Positions 27,141 through 40,168 of a stretch of DNA of 64,000 nucleotides are shown here, piece by piece. The stretch comes from Cyanoderma ruficeps (lineage: Eukaryota > Chordata > Aves > Passeriformes > Timaliidae). The stretch covers positions 14,284,645 through 14,348,644 of the forward strand of contig VZDJ01004378.1 in assembly GCA_008694505.1 (NCBI GenBank), written 5' to 3'. The notes under the pieces are model-generated. The model saw nothing but the letters and a program-made list of their open reading frames with translations. It was not told where the DNA came from and ran no database searches. Position 1 is the first letter of the stretch. Every line of letters starts with the position of its first letter. The translations under genes were made by a program, and so were the position numbers.

Positions 27141-28268
27141 GCCATAAACTTTCTTTGAAATAGGTATTGTATAGTTTAGTCATATCTGACAGAAAAGCTG
27201 TGATGTTTTACGTGTACTGCTGCACCTAACAATCTCTCTCTGTCACACATTACTGCACACACACTTTTCCAACCCTCTCCGTCTTTGCAGTGAAAGCATT
27301 ACATGAAGGGTACTACCCCTTCTAATCACTAGTTTTCACAGAAGTACAGATCTTTCAAAGAATTTCCATTTCCTCTACCCAAGGTTTGCTCAGTACCTCT
27401 TCAGCAAGAGATTTCGGAGAGCCAGTTCCAGCCTCTTGGATTCTCAGCTTCTGAAATGTCATTTTCCTTCAGATAATTCACTATTTAAGTATTTTCAGAA
27501 GTACTGGATACCTGGTGTTTGTTTGCATGTTTGAAAAGAAACAGTCTTTTATCAAAAGCAAAAATATTTGCATCCTTGTGAACAAGAGATAGAGAAGTCT
27601 TTCGTGCCACACATTATGAATCCTTCCCTGTAAGGTAATTTCAGTACAGCAGAGTAGTCTGGAAAAGCTATGTTTTCTTTGTCTTGAGCATCAAGGATGT
27701 CACACAGTAAAAAATAGGAGCCCAGTGATTGGCCAACAGTTCCAAATTTAGAAGAGTCTCCCTCTGTTCTCTAAACTTCTACAGGTTTCCTACAGGACCT
27801 TAGGGGACCCAGTCTGTCTTCTTATATGGACACTGCATCCATAAAACTGGAAGGCATAGCAAGACAAGTAATCACCTTGCAGTATAAAATAAAATTTTTA
27901 AACACTCAAATATGATGTTAACAAAAGTGGATCATGCACCTACCATCAATACATAATCTTCCAATTGTGTTATGATACAAAGGTGATGCACTGTAAATTT
28001 ATTGAGGAGCGAAGAAAAGAAAATCAAACTCATTTACGGGGGGAAATTAAGTCTGCTGCAAAGTAGATTTCCATAACATTAAAATGGTTTATGTGCTTGT
28101 TTTTAACATTAAAAATATCAGAAGCTGGGTACCCTGCAGAACTCATGTTTGTTCTGAGATGTTTGCTGAAGGGCTAGCATTCCCAAAAGAACTCAAGCAA
28201 ACAAGGACAGCTTGGGTGGCACCTTGCTTAGAGCTTGTCTATGCTTGACACTGTACAGAAATTTCTCA
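27141..28268. other. Unique sequence, no gene seen
   Basis: AT-rich, with no repeat or exon recognised. Confidence 0.5.
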
Positions 28269-28334
28269 CCATTTTCATCAGCCATATCCTAGAGAGGTTA
28301 AGTAATATTTAGGGGCAAAACCCAAGTAAGTGCC
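28269..28334 (-). repeat. MIR-like SINE relic, antisense
   Basis: The plus strand has 'ccattttcatcagccatatc', then 'agagaggttaagtaa', and ends near 'agtaagtgcc'. This is the antisense order of the MIR core: oligonucleotide run, 'gaggttaagtaactt' and 'agtaagtgg'. The central 15-base agreement is good and the flanks are worn. MIR-type SINEs are ancient amniote elements, so weak similarity is expected. Confidence 0.4.
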
Positions 28335-30780
28335 AACAAAATAATGATTACATAATGGAAACGGCATCTTAGTTAAATTCTAGAGATTTTAAGAACTTAA
28401 AATCTAGATATTTTAAGGACTTGGGGGACCACGTCCTTCTACTATTTAAAAGAGACTACCACTCAAATATCACACATATGCTTGTAGTATCATTCTTACA
28501 CTCCTGGTGGGTACCTACCTGTAAGCAAAATAAAACCTGTGCTATCCTCCCAAGAGCACTTTCTTATCACTCATGATTATTTCTCAGGCAGCTATTTCCT
28601 GTTTGGATATGGAAGTGGTGGGGCATGACTTTGTTGGCTGCTATGCTGTGAAGTCTTCTGTTGTGACTGTATTTCAAGGTTTCTCACAAGTTCCATAGAG
28701 AATATCAGATCCTTTAAAGAGATCTGCCAATCCCCACATCTTTTGTTTCTACAGAGGTGTTCCCAGAGGATTAGAAAGTCATTCAGCATAGTTCTCTATC
28801 TAGAGAATAAATATAAATACAATCTCAAGTCAAAGACTGCAATCATCTCCCAGCTATTTTAATAACAAATATTTCCTTTTCACAAAAGAACTTTCAAGTA
28901 TCTGGCCTATTTATTTTAGTAAAGAGGAGCTCATTATTTGAGCACTTCACTGTCTGTGAAAGGAGGCACGAACGTCCATCAACTGTTAGGTGCCGGAAAC
29001 AATCTGGGATGGGGATTTACTTGATTCCCTCTTCACCATGACCCCCAGCCAAACGATGAGAGGACTTTTAAGATTATTTACAGAAAATAGTTGCACATTA
29101 TGATAAAGCATTTCTTTTCAGCATGAGTAGCTGAGAAGACAGGAAGCCTTAAGCCTTCTTCCTTAAGACAGGAAAAGACTTAACTGTCTCTTCAAAGCCT
29201 ACTAGAAAGGTTCTACACAGTCCATGATCTCCACAGTGAGGCAGACCTCATCCAGGGCCTCAGTGAGCACCAGGCAGATTTCAGTGCCTCTGTTCCTCTC
29301 TCATGAATTGCAGAATTCTTAGCCTCAACTTTTTCAAGGCAGAGTATTTTCTCATGCTCTTACAGCACACAGAACAATTAAACCTGAGCAGAATTGTGTC
29401 TATAAGATGGACTCAAACAGAACACTTTCATTCCTTCTTTGTGCCTCAGGTGTGTGTAACAAATAAGTCCACCGCTCGCACTCTACAGATAACCATTCTT
29501 TAGTGTGGCACAGAAAAATGTTGTAACGCTCTCTTCTTCTTTGACAAACATTACACAACCATGTCATGTAAATATCAATTTTGACATTTCTGTTTCCTGA
29601 ATTCTACTCCCTCCTTCTAAAAAAACCCCCTTCCAATAATCTACTTTAATTTCCTACAGAGAAAGAATAAATGAGCAGAAAAACACAATACAGATTACCA
29701 GCATCAAGATAGCCTCTGTTACGATCCTTTGCACTACAAGATGTTCTTTAAAAATCATCAATCATTCTTTCAGCTGAGGAGCAAGGCTAAAACCAAAAGG
29801 ACTCTTTTATTTTCTCATGAGGGCTTATAACTGGAGTTTTTAACAGCCATCTTTGCAGCCCCGAAAAGTCATTTTATTTTATAAAGGAATCCACATCAAA
29901 GATTTCATGCACTGTCAACACATTCTCATCATTGTTTGTCTACACTCTTTGAACTACCTCCTTTCAGCTACTGAAATATTAAAATTGCATTTTCCTCTGT
30001 TCTGTCAAAAAGTTGTGCAGCTTAACAGCACAGTATTCTGTATTTCCTGAACATTTCATTTTGTCCAGAGAAACTGAAAGTGGGAATTAAATGCATTATT
30101 TTATGAAAAATAGCCATCAGAATATAAGAATGATGGGCTTGCAGTAGCATGGAAAAGTGAAGAGGAAATTATTATCCATTGGTTTTTCGTAATAAATAAT
30201 GAATGCTAGTTAAGAAGTATAAGATGAAATCAGACAAAGTTAAAAACAAATACAGATAGAAATGTTTGGACTGATAATATAGCAATTACTGTCATAGGAA
30301 GCGTCAGAATCTAAAGTTTATATGGGCTCAGTTAGATGAGCTCATGCAAGAAAACTGCCACTGTCTATCCAACACAAAGATGCAACCTCTGATTCAAAAG
30401 GTTCCCAGATGCAGAGAACCGAAGGGGTGTTACCAAGCAGGCAGAACCTCTGAAAATCTGTCCTGTTTTCTGCAGCTCCACGGGTTTCCTTTCACCAAGG
30501 AAGCCCAGGCTGAAATGACCCAGTGCAGCTGATCTCATATACAGCAGTACTCATGGATGAATTTTAAATGGCCACCCAAATCCAGTAGCTCAGTACAAGG
30601 CACAGAGAGCAGAGCTGTGACAGTCACACATGGGATTATGTTTGAAATGTTTGAATTTAGCTTTAATGAACACTTACTAATTTGCTGATTAGTCTGATTT
30701 CATCACTTTTTTGTTAAGCATTATGCTGTAATTAATAATGGTGTGTTGCTCTCATGTCCCTTCTGATAAGGAGGAAAAAT
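28335..30780. other. Unique sequence, no gene seen
   Basis: On the minus strand at 28592-28789 and 29205-29340 there are short protein-like readings, but stops fall in every frame between them and no family fits. Treated as non-coding. Confidence 0.5.
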
Positions 30781-30845
30781 GTTCCTGTTTTACAGCTGAG
30801 TAGTCAAAGAACGGGGAAATCAGACACTCCCCTTAAGATGACCCA
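30781..30845 (-). repeat. MIR-like SINE relic, antisense
   Basis: The plus strand reads 'cctgttttacagctgagtag', then 'aaagaacggggaaatcag' and 'cccttaagatgacccag'. These follow the order of antisense MIR: 'cccattttacagatgagg', a 'cagagagg' block and 'cccaaggtcacacag'. Similarity is partial, so the call is tentative. Confidence 0.35.
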
Positions 30846-31383
30846 GTTTCAAAGATATATTTGGCCAAAGATTTAAGTGTGCCAAGACAAGTGTTAAGAA
30901 CTCTATATTACTAAAGCTCAGTCAGAACTGTATTTGGAACACAATTATTATTCTACACAAGAAAGCTAAATATAAGCTAACCACTTAGTAAATACCACCA
31001 ATACACTGGGACCATTCCTATACCCTCTGCTCAGATGGCAACTTTGCTAATAAGTCAGAAGTTCTCCACATGAGCCTCACACTCGCACAGAAAGATAAGA
31101 CAAATGAAGGATTTCAGGGGTTACAAAGATAAAACTCCAAACACAGGATTCAGATTTCCAAATGAGTAGTACAGGATTTCCTTAGAAAATAAAATCACAA
31201 GTAAATAATGCAATCCTGAAATTTTCTCATACCATGCATATTCCATGCATATTTTAGTATACACTTGGAAAAATTATTTTATCTGTTGGATTACAATTAT
31301 TTGCTCCACAGAGTCAAAGTGCAGTAAGTACTTAGAAGATAATAATTTTCATGGACTCTTCCCAACAAATATTTTGGACAGGG

Positions 31384-31398
31384 TTTTTTTTTTTTTTT
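31384..31398. repeat. T15 homopolymer
   Basis: Fifteen consecutive T. Could be the antisense poly-A of an unrecognised retroposed copy, but no such copy is visible on the left. Confidence 0.9.
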
Positions 31399-32115
31399 GA
31401 TAGCAGAACTTTTGTAATCATTAGATCTCTAGACCTTTATACCTTATTTAATGGCATAAGATTTAAGAAGTATACACAAGTTATAGCTGCAATCCCAAAA
31501 ATATGTCAAAGTCCCTGGATGCTGCCAGTCTCAAGACAGTTCATGAAAAGCTGGGAGTGATTTCACACTCACAATATGATTTAGAGTGATTTCTACAGAA
31601 ACAGCTTCAGAATTCTCATTGGGTTTGATCCAGCCTTATTGTTAGTAGTAAGGCTTATCTGTCTTCCTTGTCTTGGATTTTTCCCCTGTTCAAAGAGCAG
31701 TATGCTATATTGCTCTGTTTAAAACCTGTTTCTTTAAATTCCCTTCATTCATTTTTAAGGTATTTGTAGAAACATCACCATGAATTATTGTACGACTGCT
31801 AATAATGTACAAATAAGTCAGAAACTCTTTGACCTCCCAATGTTTTTCACATTGCAGCTTTGATAGCTGTCACATGACTAATCAGTGAATTACTGATGAG
31901 TTAGAAGAGTTGATGTACAAGTTACTTTTTATAAGTGGTCATTTTAAGAAACAGAGTACCAGTAAATCCAAAAAAAATGATAGAAGAATTAACCCTCCTG
32001 TGTTCCAAAATGCTTTCTTGTAGATAAACAGAGACACAAGTATTCATCAAAGTCTTTTCTAGAAAGAAAACCTAACAGGAGGTTTTGACATTATGTCTGA
32101 TGTACACTCCAAAAT

Positions 32116-32159
32116 ATTAGCTTGTAATTAGCTTATTAGCTTATAATTAGCTCATAATT
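32116..32159. repeat. Short imperfect tandem repeat of 'ttagcttataa'-like units
   Basis: The motif 'attagct' recurs at roughly 9- to 15-base spacing four times with 'gtaa', 'tatt' and 'ataa' linkers. Too short to classify. Confidence 0.6.
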
Positions 32160-32415
32160 TTCTCTAAGAACACTCTCAGAGATACTCCTGTCTACACCTT
32201 CTAAAATAAACTTTAAAAATAGATAAATAAAGACAGATCTGATAGTACTGGGACAACCTTAGAAAAGGCATGTGAGAATTTTCTGAAGCTCTGGTCCTAG
32301 AAAAAGAGCCATGATACAGCCATGTCCCTGTAGCACTGGGACTTTAGCAGTAGGAATATTTTATGTTAATTTTCATTATTAGCTCTTCATCACAATCCCA
32401 TTCTTACTTGTCATT

Positions 32416-32430
32416 GGGGGGGGGGGGGGG
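32416..32430. repeat. G15 homopolymer
   Basis: Fifteen consecutive G, followed ten bases later by an A9-10 run. Long pure G runs can form quadruplex structures and are error-prone in sequencing, so the true length is uncertain. Confidence 0.9.
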
Positions 32431-35400
32431 TGTTGAACTGCAAAAAAAAAATTTAAAACCCCATTAAATTTCCAGGCTGCCTACCCCAATTGCCTCATTT
32501 ATAGTGCCCAACAACATGCATAAGCCCTCAGGCTGCCATGGTCCAACTGCAGATCCTACTTTATAACATAATGGAGGCAAAAATTAATTGCTTCAAAGAC
32601 ACTGATATACAAATGATAGTTTGGTATATTAGAAAACACTACAATGTTTTAAAACACTTTAGTAATACTTCAATAGCAATGAAATGTTATGTTTAACTTT
32701 GAAGTATTTCAAAGCTGTATCTGCTTGATACAGGAATATTTGGAGAGCATTAGAGAAATACTAACTTTAAATACTATTAAAAAGGTGCATTATATCAATT
32801 AAAATATAATATTGCAATAAACAGAATAGTACAGAAATATTAGCCCAAATCCAAGCCAAAATAAATAAAATAAATAATGCTGTCACAAAAACATGGACTG
32901 CTCCTGTCATGTTCTACCCTTAATATACCTGCAAAAGCAGCTATACTACCCTGCATATCCCAAATTTCAACAGCTTCAAGTGAAGTGGAAAACATCAGCC
33001 CTCTTCCTTGAACACTGGAACCAGGAGAGATCCAGCTTGTCTGCTTTTGCCAGTCCCTAAGAGGTGACCTACTTTTTCATGAGGATTAAAAACCAATTAT
33101 TTTAGGATAAAATGCTGTCTCACATAGAGAACTAATATCGTCAAACAGTCTCATATAACAACATATGCTGGAAGTGTCTCTGTTTAAGAAGCCCACTGCT
33201 GCATGCTACACCTTTCTAGATGCCTGAATATGTTCTAAATTAATCTCTGTAACACTGAGTGAAACACAACAGGCTTCTATCAGATTTACAAAGGGGCCAA
33301 TGACTACACAAAAATTATTCTGTAACAAGAGGATGAAAGAACAATCTCTTAGTGAGACAGAGGACTGTGGAAATAAAACAGGTCCCATTTGCTCCCTCAG
33401 CTTAGAGAACCAGCTCTCGCCCACTGGGATCTCCACAACAAGGGGCAGTTGCACGTTATCTACTACACTCTTTTTCCTACTGGGACACATCATCTTTAAC
33501 CGTACAAAACTGGTTTCTCAGCACCGCTGATGCTGTGTAAACTGAAGAGGAATTTTATTGAAGTTATACAGCTGTTAGCATACCTCTTTTGTCACTGTAA
33601 TTCCCTCCATATTTTTTCCAATATTTCGAGCAGGGAGATTCAGCACATCAAAGTGAAGTCCCATCTCCTTCATTCAACACTATGAACTGCACTATAGGAG
33701 CTCTCCCAGGGGTAAACAATATAAAGTTAGATATGCTAGAGAATGGTTAATGGCCACAATCCTCTGTGGCTGCCTCACTTACGTAAGCAGTGACAATGGC
33801 ACGTCCTGACACATCGCCACTGTCAGCAGGAGTCAAGCCCACAGCTTCTGTCACTGCAAACACACACTGCTGCCTAATGAACTGAAGTAGAGCTTAAGAA
33901 GCTTAGCAAGTCAGCCAGTAGAGAGAAGTATCACTTGAAAGAAGAGTTTATTTAAACAGACCTTCAAATTGTCTGTTTAAGGAGACAAGTTTCAACTAGC
34001 TCTACAGTTATTATCTTGTATGTGTCCATGCAGCAATTTATTATTCTAAAGTGTCTAAACTTCTCACAAACCTTCTCACAAAGAATTACCACAGTACTTC
34101 AGCTAAAAAGTTACCTTTCTTACATTACATTTATAAAATAAAGAATAAAATGAAGAAATATTTAGTAATAAATAAAATTATGTCAGATACTTGGAATAAT
34201 ATCCATTTTTCCAAAATTTTCATAGAACATTAACAGATTTTGGCAATATAAATGCTTTGAAATCTGACAGGTTTACTGAAGACTTGAGGCTGTTGCCTAC
34301 GAAGCTTATAATGTAAAGCAAAATAACTTTATAGTGCAGAAACTCTTTTCATTTCAATTCTGTTCTTTTGAACAGTTTTTTGGACAGTGTTTAAATGGAA
34401 AAATGGGAGGTTTTCCAAGATGTTTGCATATAGAAACTTGTTTATTTCAACTCTCATGATTTCTAATGCTATCAAATTAGAAAATACAAAACAAACACAT
34501 TAAAAAGCACTAACCTCCCAAAAGAGACAATGACAAAAGTGGATTTGAAAGCAATAATGCATATTATAAATCCATGATAATAAATCTTGACATTCACCAA
34601 AACATGATATCCTCAGCTCAAATCCCACCACACTTATATAAGCCAAACTCCACGCTAACTTGGATGAAAAATAGGTTGTTTCCCTAGTGAAGAGATGATT
34701 TCTTGCAAATATGTTTAAACTCCAGGAAAAGCACACAGCACTCGACTAAATGTAAATAATATGATCTCCACCCTAAAGAATTTGCAGCCCAGCAATATAA
34801 ATGCAGGCTATCACTGAAGTAGCAACCACCCAAGCAAAGGGCTCCCCAAGGAGCCTTTTTGCTTTCTGCAGTAAGTTTTAAATAAATCATACAGAAAAAG
34901 AAGAAAATCCTTCTATTGTGTTGGGAGGATTATCTGGTTTGAAGTAAGTTATTTTGACTTTCTCACTGCGGTGTTTCAGGGTTTGTCTCTGCTGCCAGCT
35001 TCTTGCAGGACAATCAGCAACAGACCTGGCTCTGCCCTGCAGCCAGGCTCACAGCCCCATGGTGCTCAGTAAGGGGAGGTTTCCTGGCTCCAAGCTCCCT
35101 GCAGCATACATCCAAATGAAAAAGCCAACATATTCTGCTTACTTATAGTAATTACTCCTGGAGAGAGAATATATCCCGTCTCACCAGACTAACAAAGACT
35201 CACGGTGCTTTGCATAATAGAACGTGTTTATTTTAACAAGGCAATTCATTACAAGGTTAGAAATCAGACTGCAAAAAGGAAATATTCCAGAGTCCTTCTT
35301 GGCTGCTTTGGCATCTCATGTAGAAAATCCTTTAGCTTGTCTCAGAACTTTAACCTTGAGAGAGACCCATACAGCACGCTCTCCTGAGTGTGGATCTGAG

Positions 35401-36573
35401 CCTGGATACTTTTCTCTCATTTCATGACATGCCCACCTCCTACATTGTTCCTTCTCTCTTCAGAAGACAACAGACTTGATAAACAGCAAACATTTACTGC
35501 TGGTTCCTCATTTTATGCTGTCTAGGGCTGGTGAATAAAAGGCTAGATAAGTTATTCAACAGAAACCAAGTCTCAGCTCCCATGTTCTGGAGACCATCTG
35601 CCTGTTCATTTTTCTCTTTATTGAAGAATATCACGTTTCAAATAGCAAAAGCCTGCATTGGAAAGATGCTTTCTGTAGGCACAGTAGACTGAAATGAAAT
35701 ACTATATCCCAGGCTAAAATCTGAACTCTCAAAAATATGTTTGATCCCATGGATTCACTGGAGTGAATTTTTTGAGCTTTTCTAAAGCCAGTGTGTTGCT
35801 GTAGACCAAAAAATAGGTACCCAAGAGTCTATTAGAATGGAAAGCTTTCATTTGGGCTTTGTAATATAAGGCACAAGCTGCTTTTCCTTTCAAACCAACC
35901 TTTCAAAATTACTTTTTAGAGGTTCAGGCTTCCTCTTAGTGGGAAAAAGACTTTACTAACATAAGGTTGCTAATGAGACAGAACTGACTGGCATGCATAA
36001 AAAGATTAGCACTATTACCCATATTGATAAAATCACTCTGATTAGTCTGCTTAGGGAAGTTAAAAACCATTTTTTTTTCTCACCTATGTAATACTGAAAA
36101 AAAAGATCTGCTTAATAGTAAAAGAATTATTTCTCCTTTTTCTGTCAAAATTTAAAATAGCTGAGAAAATTGTAAAAACAACGCTTTTACATCTTCTGTG
36201 TGCTAATATTCCAAACTATCATGAAATCTGGACTGTCATTTGGTCAATTTCAATATCTTCTAATATTCTTCTGATTAATTAGCTTTCAAGAAGACTCACC
36301 CAAGCCCATGTTATACTCTTGCCAATTAAAAACAGGAGTAGAAAAACCTGCAATTCAGATGTTCAAGTAAATACATAGCATTTCCATGTTGATTGAAAAA
36401 CAACACAAATTCAGCTTGGAGAATATCCATGGATAATTTACAGTCTTGATGATACACAAATCTTAATAGACTTCCTCAAGACAGCTCAGTAAATTGGATG
36501 ATATACAGAAACTATAAAATGATTACTCACATGACAGGCTTGTAATAGTAACGGTCTAAGATCTCCCAAATAC

Positions 36574-36746
36574 ATAGAATCATAGACTCACTCAGATTGC
36601 AAGAGACCTTTGAGATCATTAAGTCCAACCATTAACCCAACGCTGCCAACTCCACCACTAAACTACATCCCTAAGTGCCACATCTACATCTTTTAAATGC
36701 CTCCAGGAATGGTGACTCACACACTTCCCTGGGCAGCCTGTTCCCA
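36574..36746 (-). repeat. CR1 LINE 3' fragment, antisense
   Basis: Opens with 'catagaatcatagact', the inverted CR1 octamer tail. It continues through 'caagagacctttgagatcat', 'aagtccaaccattaaccca' and 'cttccctgggcagcctgttc'. This is the 3'-most 170 bp of CR1, strongly 5'-truncated. Moderate divergence. Confidence 0.9.
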
Positions 36747-37635
36747 TGTAATATAATAACTAATATGAATTTTTCTACAAACAGTATTTCTTTAATTTAA
36801 TAATACATTCATATAATCTCATTTTGAAGAGAATCCTCATGGCAGCATGAGTCAGCTGCAATTTCCTAGCAGTATGGGCTGAAAGTCCCTAAAAGAGTGA
36901 ATTACAGTAATCAGCCCTTCAGATGACAAAAGCATTAATTGGCATTTCAGTAGCTTTATGCTGATCAAGGTCTCAGCTCAGCAATGACATAGACTGTAAA
37001 AAGGAGCCTTTGTAACAGATGCAAATACGGACCAAATGGTAAAACTAAGAGCAGTGTGACATTTTATGACCAGATGTATCAAAAGATGCTAAAAGCATTA
37101 CAGAATGCAATAGCAAAAGGGAAATATTAAAGGAAAAAAATTATTTTAAATATTCTGCAACATAATTTGTGCTCTGTCAAGCATTAGCACTGATATTTTT
37201 CTGAATAGATTACACTTCCATAAATGAGAACATAATTAAGAATAAATGGAATAACTTCTAAATGACTTAAACACTTGGTCACCAAAAATGGATTATTGTT
37301 GTTGGCAGACTTCTCCATTCTTCTAATTAAAGTCAACCATTTAAAACACTTTCTTCCTATTAATCCGACACATGTGATGAAGGAACTATAGAATTTACCA
37401 CCCTCTAATGAAACCATTTCCACCTTGCACTTCTTCTCATTAAATGGTGACATTCTGCTCCCCAAGCAAAAGAAAGAGCCCTACGGATTTCTCAGGGAGT
37501 GAAGCCACAGGCAGTGTTTGACAGGTGAAAAAACAAACCACAGACTGCCTTTCAGTGACTTCAGAGAGTAAAGAAGGATGGAGACTGCACAGCACGTCCA
37601 GGCAACGTGCTTCATTGCCTGACAGTTCTTGCAGG
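36747..37635. other. Unique sequence between CR1 fragments, no gene seen
   Basis: AT-rich. 37184-37465 is open on the minus strand for 93 codons without resemblance to any family. Confidence 0.5.
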
Positions 37636-38080
37636 AACAGCCTTTCCTTAAATCCATTCTGAACCCCCCATGTTGTAACTTAAGCCAAATATTTCCTTTT
37701 CCTCCCACCATGCACCACTGCAAAACACCTGTCTTGACATCCTCCTAGGTGTGGGGTGGGGCTAACTTCTGTGAAGTCCCCTTAAAATCTTTGTTTTTCC
37801 AGGCTGAACATCCCCGGCTCTCCCACCTTCTCACAGGCCCTGATTAGCTTCCTGGAGCTCCACTGAACTCACTGCAGTCCATCAGTGTCTTCTCCCACCA
37901 GGTGGCCCAAAACTGGATGCAGCATTAAGATGCATTGCTGAAAAAAGATAACCCCTTCCCTTAATCTGCTGGCTGTACCCCTGCTTACACAGCCCAGGAG
38001 GCTCCTGGCTGTCCCTGCTGCAGGGCACATGGCTGGTCCAGACCTACCTGCACACCAGGGCCAAGGTTGTACCAAGTCGT
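37636..38080 (-). repeat. CR1 LINE fragment, antisense
   Basis: Antisense CR1 blocks appear in order on the plus strand. They are the 'ttaaatccattctgaa' and 'ttgtaacttaagcc' region, 'tttttccaggctgaacatcc', 'gtggcccaaaactggatgca', 'taaccccttcccttaatctg' and 'ggctcctggctgtccctgc'. Neither the tail octamers nor the RT is included, so both ends are truncated or too worn to see. It lies about 0.9 kb from the CR1 at 36.57 kb in the same orientation. The pair could be two pieces of one interrupted copy or separate insertions. Confidence 0.8.
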
Positions 38081-38930
38081 GTGACTCATCACACAAACAG
38101 GAACCAGGAGCATTCCTCTCTCATGTTGATAGATAAAACAGTGGTACCTGGGGCCATCTTTCCTGCAACAGCCTTGTCAGTATGACTGATGCTTAGAGTA
38201 GAATCATGCTTTAAGAGGGAAAGACAAGGAAAATCCCGGGTTATTCCTAAAAATCTGGAACAAAACATTTTCCTAAGTACTTTTTTAGTATGCCAGACAA
38301 CACCATTTCTTTGGGGACCATAAAAATCACTGAGGTGCATGACTTACCCATCTGGAACTGGACAATAGTAAGGCCTCTGTAAATTTGGCATTAACTGTCC
38401 TTAAAGCTTCTGTGCACTCCCATGCACCTTAGGTCAGACGTCTAAATACATCACAATAATTCTTCATGGGCACTTTTAATATAGCATCAACTGAGATGAG
38501 AGTAAAAAATATACTACATAAAGATTCATTACTGGGAAATCCCACAGACAGCTCTAGATAAAATCCTCTGCTAAAATTGATTAACCACTCAAGCTTCTGC
38601 TTCTCCTACTGTAAATTATGCACTAATTAATGTTTGTTTCCTACTAGAGAGTAGCATTAGTATGACAAGAAACAAGATAACAAACACTAAAAAACACACA
38701 CAAAACACCTGATCAGCTTGCATTACTGAAAAAGGAACTAAACAGATAATTAATTAGTCTTACTAATTATAGCTATTCCTAGATCTTATAAGAGACCTTA
38801 CATCAGTGTAACTCCTATTCCTATACCAGAATATCATCTGAGTACCTGAACAAACACTTGCCTTTAATTTTTAATCAGCTGTCATTTCTAAGTACAGCAC
38901 AGGAAGAAGTTGCCATCTCACTATAGCATG
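38081..38930. other. Unique sequence, no gene seen
   Basis: AT-rich spacer between oppositely oriented CR1 copies. No exon or repeat recognised. Confidence 0.5.
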
Positions 38931-39454
38931 ATCCCACCTCATTGTCACTGGTGAGGCCACACCTCAAGTGCTGCATCCAGTTCTGGACTTCATGAAAGAC
39001 ACTGAGGTGCTGCAGCATGTTCAAAGAAGGGCAGCAAGGCTGGTAAAGGGCCTAGAGAGTGAGTACTATGAGAATTGGCTGGGATTGTTTATCCTGGGAA
39101 AAGGGAGGTTCAGGGGAGACCTTATTGCTCTTGACAACTACCTGCAAGGAGGTTGTAGCGAGGTGGGGCTTGGCTCTTCTCCCAGGCAACTAGTGATGGG
39201 ACAGGAGGAAATGGCCTCAGGGAAGGTTCAGATTGGACATCAGGAAGAATTTTTTCATGGAAAGGGTTGTTAAGCATTGGAATGGACTGCCCCAGGAGGT
39301 GCTGGACTCACCGTCCCTGGTAGTGTTCAAGAAATGATGGGACATGGCACTTAGTGCTATGATCTATTTGACAAGATGCTGATCGGTCAAAAGCTGGACT
39401 CAATCCCAGGAGTCTTTTCTAACCTTAATGATTCTACTCTATGGTTCTATGATT
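38931..39454 (+). repeat. CR1 LINE, sense, 3' end with RT C-terminus
   Basis: Starts at 'ctggtgaggccacacctcaa' and ends at the octamer tail, where 'gattctactctatggttcta' leads into 'tgatt'. The conceptual translation gives '[18 protein letters not shown]' and '[18 protein letters not shown]', the conserved C-terminal part of CR1 ORF2 just before its stop. The frame stays open for about 100 codons, but the catalytic palm is absent. A 5'-truncated, inactive copy, better preserved than most others in the window. Confidence 0.9.
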
Positions 39455-39718
39455 TGCTGTCAACATGGAAACTTTCTTTTGCTAACTTGACAAACAGAAA
39501 TAAATCCTAGATTCTGAATACATATTTAGGATTTATTAGTTTTCATTAAGATAACGGAATTGTACAAAGGCCTGCATCTGGCCATAGAACTGCCTATTCT
39601 AATTTTAAATATACTTCCCAGTATATGCTTTACAAGAAATCATTCTCAATGTATTTAAATTTTCAGGATCTTAATGGATAAAATAAGACTGACATCTTTT
39701 AATATATTATTTTGTCTT

Positions 39719-40168
39719 TGGTTATCCTGGTTCTGGCCAGAAATGAGTTAACTTTTGCAGTAGCCAGAAGGAGGTATGGCTAGGACCCAGAGGTTATTCT
39801 AGACCACTTTGCCATTGCCAGTGGTGGAGGAAGGGAGTCTCTTCCATGGAGAAGGGCTCTTTTTGGTCCACATAGCATGGCAGAGAGCACAGTCAGGTAT
39901 TTTCCTGGGGGGTTTCTGTGTGAATTGTTCAGCTCTTTCTTGCAACCTTTGTCATTAGTACTGTTGCTGTTTGGTTTTTTACCTCATTGCTGTTTCCAGT
40001 AAGTTGTTCTTACCCCAACACCTGACCTTCACCTTTGGTGTCTCCAACTCTCCTCTCCAGCCCAACTTCTCCCAGGAGAAGGGAGAGGGGGAGCAAGCAG
40101 GAGGCACATGTTTTGGAGAGCTTCAGTGGGAGCACCGAACTGGGGAACACCATTGTTAAACTATGACA
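39719..40168 (+). mobile_element. Diverged endogenous-retrovirus LTR (solo)
   Basis: The 5' part, 'tggttatcctggttctggcc' followed by 'gagttaac', resembles the start of a common bird LTR group. The 3' part 'ttgttaaactatgaca' matches that group's usual CA-ending terminus. Between them, 'taagttgttcttaccccaac' sits where these LTRs carry a U3/R-like conserved block. Length would be 450 bp. No matching target duplication is seen ('gtctt' left, 'ccatg' right), and no internal retroviral sequence follows. It is probably an old solo LTR with worn edges. The retroviral class cannot be assigned. Confidence 0.5.

Larger units (their letters stand above)
30846..36573. other. Unique AT-rich sequence with low-complexity tracts, no gene seen
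   Basis: Contains a T15 run (31384-31398), a small 'attagctt' repeat cluster (32116-32159) and a G15 run (32416-32430). The remainder is unique, with only short open frames on both strands. None is recognisable. Confidence 0.5.

Noticed and set aside
29205..29340. Protein-like minus-strand reading
   Set aside because: All three frames alternate between plausible and stopped within 45 codons, as expected by chance.
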